NCBI RefSeq assembly: GCF_000004075.3
Contig: NC_026656.2
Location: forward strand, 1,426,001-1,490,000
Source: Cucumis sativus
Lineage: Eukaryota > Streptophyta > Magnoliopsida > Cucurbitales > Cucurbitaceae
Length of the DNA stretch: 64,000 bases
Direction of reading: 5' to 3'
The notes beneath the pieces are model-generated. The model saw only the letters and a list, made by a program, of their open reading frames with translations, was not told the origin of the DNA and ran no database searches. The position numbers and the translations under genes are program-made. Shown here piece after piece: positions 60,520 to 64,000 of this stretch; position 1 is the stretch's first letter, and each line of letters opens with the position of its first letter.

Positions 60520-60715
60520 TTGGATAGATTAGATAGAGAATCTTCCTGCTTCTCTTCCTTGAGAGACTCTCAAACTATCCCCTTGTGCTTGAGAAAGACC
60601 CTATAATAGGAGAGACTCTCAATCTTCTGGTTTCTCTAGTGAGCAACTCCTGGTTTTAGATTTAGACCCATCAAACAACCTCTTTCCTTATATAGACAGG
60701 CTAATGGATTAATAT
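60520..60715 (-). other. TATA box plus leader-like or LTR-like block
   Basis: On the minus strand TATATAAGG (60694-60686) is followed by about 165 bp of less AT-rich sequence. This has a repeated GAGAGTCTCTC phrase and GGGTCTTTCTCAAGCACAAG. It could be the R/U5 part of a solo LTR or an old promoter and leader. No coding frame follows, and the NLR relic lies upstream of it, not downstream. Confidence 0.3.
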
Positions 60716-60919
60716 ATTATTCTGAGTGATTTTGTGAAATCTTTTTAAACAAATCTTAGTAAAATTATAAATAAAGTTATCCAAATTAAAGAGCAGAATA
60801 TGCAAAACCATGAAAAACAGTAATACTGTTATATGTTATTCCAGTCTTGTTGATATGATCAACATATGTGCTCTATGACTAGCTTCGTCGTAAGCTCGCA
60901 TTTTCTGCATTTGTTGCAG

Positions 60920-62360
60920 TTATCTAATTCTTTTGTTCATGAAGGACCCGTGTCTTCTTTCAAAAAAAATGATCGGACGTTGGAATAGCAAATGAGCCAA
61001 GGGGCCTCCTCTTGTAGTTGTAGTAACAAAAGACCACAAATTTGAACCTTTGTCTAAGACGAAATGTTGAATGGAATGGCATGATTGTATCCCATTTGTA
61101 AGTTCCTTTAGTTGGTCACAGAAACGAAACTCCACAAATTTAAGATGCTTCTCCCCATCATCCTCATCACAATAACCAAAAACATCTGGAATTTTCAATA
61201 ATTTCTTGCATGAAATAATATGCAAACATTCAAGTCGTGGAAAAGCTTTAACATTATAATTTGACACAGCTTCTTCCCATTCAACTAGGCTGTCCATCTC
61301 ATCAACATAAAATTCCTTCAACTTGGGGAATACAGTACTACTACTACGCCTTTGGTTTCCATAGAACTCATTGCCTATACTCTCTACTTTTCGTAATCGA
61401 AAAATAACAAGTATTTCTAAGTACTTGGTTAATTGCCCAAGCATTGGAAGCTTTTCACAGTTTCCACATTCAATTAGAGTTATTTTTACTAAATTTTCAA
61501 CAAAAATCTGGTTGGGAAACTGCCCACCTGAAAAGGATTCGATTTCCAAATATTTCAGATTATTGTGTTGTTCAAGTCCTTCCAACACTTCAAAATCATT
61601 CTCATTCTTCACTATATTCTATGGCTTTCCGTACTCCACACAAAGTGTAGTTCTTCTACCTTCTCTTTTTCCACCAATTTTGCACTCTTGGCTTCCTCTT
61701 TACTTTCAACATGTTCTAAACATAGCATCACCAACAAACCTTTCAGCTTTCTTAGACTCCCCAGTTCTGTAATCATACAACCCTTCTTCAATCCTACTAC
61801 AAAAGCAGACAACGTTTGAAGTTGAGTTAATTCACTCAAATATAAAGGCATTTCTAATGCGGGGGATACATCACTATCTTCAAGTGAAAATTCCAAATGC
61901 CTTAAACTAACCATAATTGTCTAAAATTTATTGGTAGAAGACCATTCACTAAGTAAGGTAACCTCAGTGTTTGCAGATTATAAAGCACAACAATAGATTT
62001 TGGAAGTTCCCTTATGAAATCACAACTTGAAATGTCTAGATATCTTAGGTGCTTCAACTTGGAAATTCATATGAAAATGTCAAAACACGCAAACGCACAA
62101 AGTCTCCAATCTTATCAATATTCTTCTCCATATCTATTACCGTACGTAGCTTGCTCGCAACTATTTTATCATCGTTCGTCCAATGTTTCCTCATTGATAA
62201 AAGGCTATGATCCGATGGCAATTTTTCATCATTTGAAACATGACAAGCAATATCATGTATAAGATCATGCATAAGAAACTTCTGACCTATCTCACTTTCA
62301 TCTTCAACATCTTGAAATAAGCAACAAGACAATAAGATTTTGAGTGAATTTGGAAGCAAA
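60920..62360 (-). pseudogene. NLR disease-resistance relic, copy 2 (LRR half, no NB-ARC)
   Basis: Minus-strand pieces run from a winged-helix/LRR junction (LLSCCLFQDVEDESEIGQKF, MHDLIHDIACHVSND) through leucine-rich repeats (MVSLRHLE, LSELTQLQTLSAFVVG, CGNCEKLPMLGQLTKYLEIL, FPKLKEFYVDEMDSLVEWEE, FPRLECLHI) to a stop at 60920. This is the coiled-coil NLR (RGA-like) type found in immune receptors. Compared with copy 1 it has a 22-nt deletion near 62045-62065, a 2-nt insertion near 61910 and a shift near 61610, each breaking the frame. Sequence resembling an NLR stops just above 62360, so the coiled-coil and NB-ARC domains are absent. It is a truncated pseudogene, although short LRR transcripts remain possible. 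Confidence 0.85.
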
Positions 62361-62486
62361 TTTAAGTAACTAATAGAATGATCAAAATTAATTAAAGAAG
62401 AAAAGACAATTTTTAATGCTGATGTCTACTATATAAATCTTGTACCTGACTCGTGGAAAAGAAGTGCTGTACGGATCTTCTGAGCG

Positions 62487-64000
62487 TCAGTCCAAATCTC
62501 CGGCAGTAATCGCCCAAACTTCTTCACATCTGCAATGAACCCCTTTTCTAGTTCCCCCAAAATCTTCAAATGGGTATGCTTGTAACCCATTTGGAAGTTT
62601 CAACTGTTGGTTACAAAGTCTAATATCCACAGAGTTAAGATGTTTCTCGCCATCATTACCATAGTAACCAAAAATAAACATCTGGAATTTTCACTAATTT
62701 TGTACATTTAACAATATGCAGACATTCAAGACGAGGAAAAGCTTTAACATTATTTACCACTTCTTCCCATTCAACTAGGCTGTACATCGCAATAACATAA
62801 AATTCCTTCAACTTGGGGAATACTACACTACTCTTGCTTTGGCCGTCATTATAATTTCCATAGAATTCATTGCCTATACTCTTTACTTTTGGAAAGTTTG
62901 ATATAATTATAAGTGCCTCTAGCTTGCTTAATTGCCCAAGCATTGGAAGCTTTTCACAATTTCCACATTTACGTAGAGTTATTGTTACTAAATTCTCAAC
63001 AAAAGTCTCCTTCGGAAAACACCCACCTAAAAAGGATTGGATTTTCAAATCTTTAAGATTTTTGTGTGGTTCAAGTCCTTCAAACACTTCCAAATCATTC
63101 TGATTCTCCACTATTCTTCCACTTTCCACGCCACGACAAGTTTAGTCCTTCTACCTTCTCTTTTTCCACCAATTTTGCAGCCTTGGCTTCCTCTTTACTT
63201 TCAACATGTTCTAAACGATGAAGCTTCAACAAACCTTTCAAGTTTCTAAGACCCCCAAGTTCAGAAATCTTACGACCCGTCTCAAATCCTACTGCAAAAG
63301 CAAACAACGTTTGAAGTTGAACCAATTCGCTCAAATATGGAGGCATTTCAAATTTAGGGGGTAAATCAATACCCATTAATAGAATTTCCAAATGCCTTAA
63401 ACTAACCATTCGTCTCAAATTTGTTGGTAGAAGATCATTCGTCAAGCAAAATAGCCTCAATGTTTGCAAATTATAAAGCCCAACAATAGATTCTGGAAGC
63501 TTCTTTATTGAATAACAACGTGAAATGTCTAGATATCTAAGATGTTTCAACTTAGAAATTGAGTTTGGTAACTCACAAACATTTTCTGCAATTGTCAAAA
63601 CACGCAAACACACAAAGTCTTTAATCTTACCATTCCTCCCGAAATCTATTACCGTACGCAACTTGCTCTCAATTTTTTTTTTTCTCTTCTGTCAAACCTT
63701 TCCACTTTGATGAACTGCTATGATCTAATTGCAACCTTTTATCGCTTGAAACATCACAAGCAATATCGTGTATAAGATCATGCATACGAAACTTCCTACC
63801 AATATGCCATTTGTCATCATCAGCATCTTGAAATAAGCAATAAGACAATAAGATATTGAAGTACCTCTTTCCTGTATCCTCCATTGTTTCATTATTTCCT
63901 TCATCTGGTCGAGTAAACCCGTGTGCCATCCACATTTTAATCACTTGTTTTTTGTCAAACCAATAACCTTTAGGAAAATTTGAACAGTAAGCAAAACATT
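62487..64000 (-). pseudogene. NLR disease-resistance gene, copy 1 (broken, partial at right edge)
   Basis: From the window edge the minus strand reads CFAYCSNFPKGYW (RNBS-D motif of NB-ARC), VIKMWMAHGF, MHDLIHDIACDVSSDKRL and then leucine-rich repeats (LRTVIDFGRNGKIKDFVCL, LRYLDISRCYSIKKLPESI, LRHLEILL, LVQLQTLFAFAVG, CGNCEKLPMLGQLSKLEAL, FPRLECLHIVKC). This is a coiled-coil-type NLR; its NB-ARC core lies beyond 64000. Three frame breaks are visible: an 11-A run at 63671-63681, where 10 would keep the frame; a 1-nt shift near 63105-63120; and a 4-nt insertion near 62680 relative to copy 2. Several independent breaks favour a pseudogene, but the A-run alone could be a sequencing error. Confidence 0.8.

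Noticed and set aside
61371-61819. Plus-strand frames of up to 133 aa in the NLR region
   Set aside because: Reverse-complement shadows of leucine-rich repeats.

Overview
This window is plant nuclear DNA, almost certainly from a eudicot. Genes are split by many short introns with GT/AG borders, intergenic DNA is very AT-rich, and microsatellites and degenerate retroelement pieces are common. A dispersed AT-rich repeat ending in a block like TTTTGCTATATTTTGTAAAT and the style of the LINE and NLR relics make me think of the cucurbit family (Cucumis or a relative). That placement is inference from memory of such genomes and was not tested.

Layout. 1-395 (-): first coding exon, 5'UTR intron and TATA box of a TOPLESS-type co-repressor running off the left edge. 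1296-2658: tandem duplication carrying two tRNA-Gln(UUG) copies, one intact and one with a damaged acceptor stem. 2659-14.6 kb: gene-poor DNA with repeats, a paired G-box, a four-times repeated 27-mer, a GC-richer island and a poly(C)/poly(A) tract. 14796-15846 (+): R2R3-MYB of the MYB82 type (3 exons, 241 aa). 16428-25152 (-): TBC1D15-like Rab GTPase-activating protein (15 exons, 655 aa), convergent with the MYB gene, with introns full of LINE/LTR debris and a 113-bp tandem copy of part of one exon. 29497-36260 (+): nucleotide-sugar transporter of the UGNT1 type (10 exons, 346 aa). 40248-40440 (+): TATA box and hairpin of a MIR171 gene. 42523-46619 (-): receptor-like cytoplasmic kinase of class VII (6 exons, 433 aa). 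49547-52976 (+): CUE-domain protein (5 exons, 281 aa) with upstream ORFs. 57161-57844 (-): intronless calmodulin-like protein with an N-terminal membrane anchor. 60920-64000 (-): two tandem NLR relics with several different frameshifts, the second continuing off the right edge.

The genes are independent nuclear loci, not an operon or a shared pathway. Several are regulatory (TOPLESS-type co-repressor, MYB, miR171, RLCK, calmodulin-like, NLR), but nothing shows that they act together. All exon models were built by hand from splice sites, reading phase and family similarity. Each of the five spliced gene models closes without a frame break, and the calmodulin-like gene is a single open frame. 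I found no CRISPR array, prokaryotic operon or clearly new system. The best leads are the MIR171 locus missing from an ORF view, the duplicated TBC exon with an intact acceptor, the duplicated tRNA unit, the stop/start-overlapping uORFs before the CUE gene, and the decaying NLR pair.
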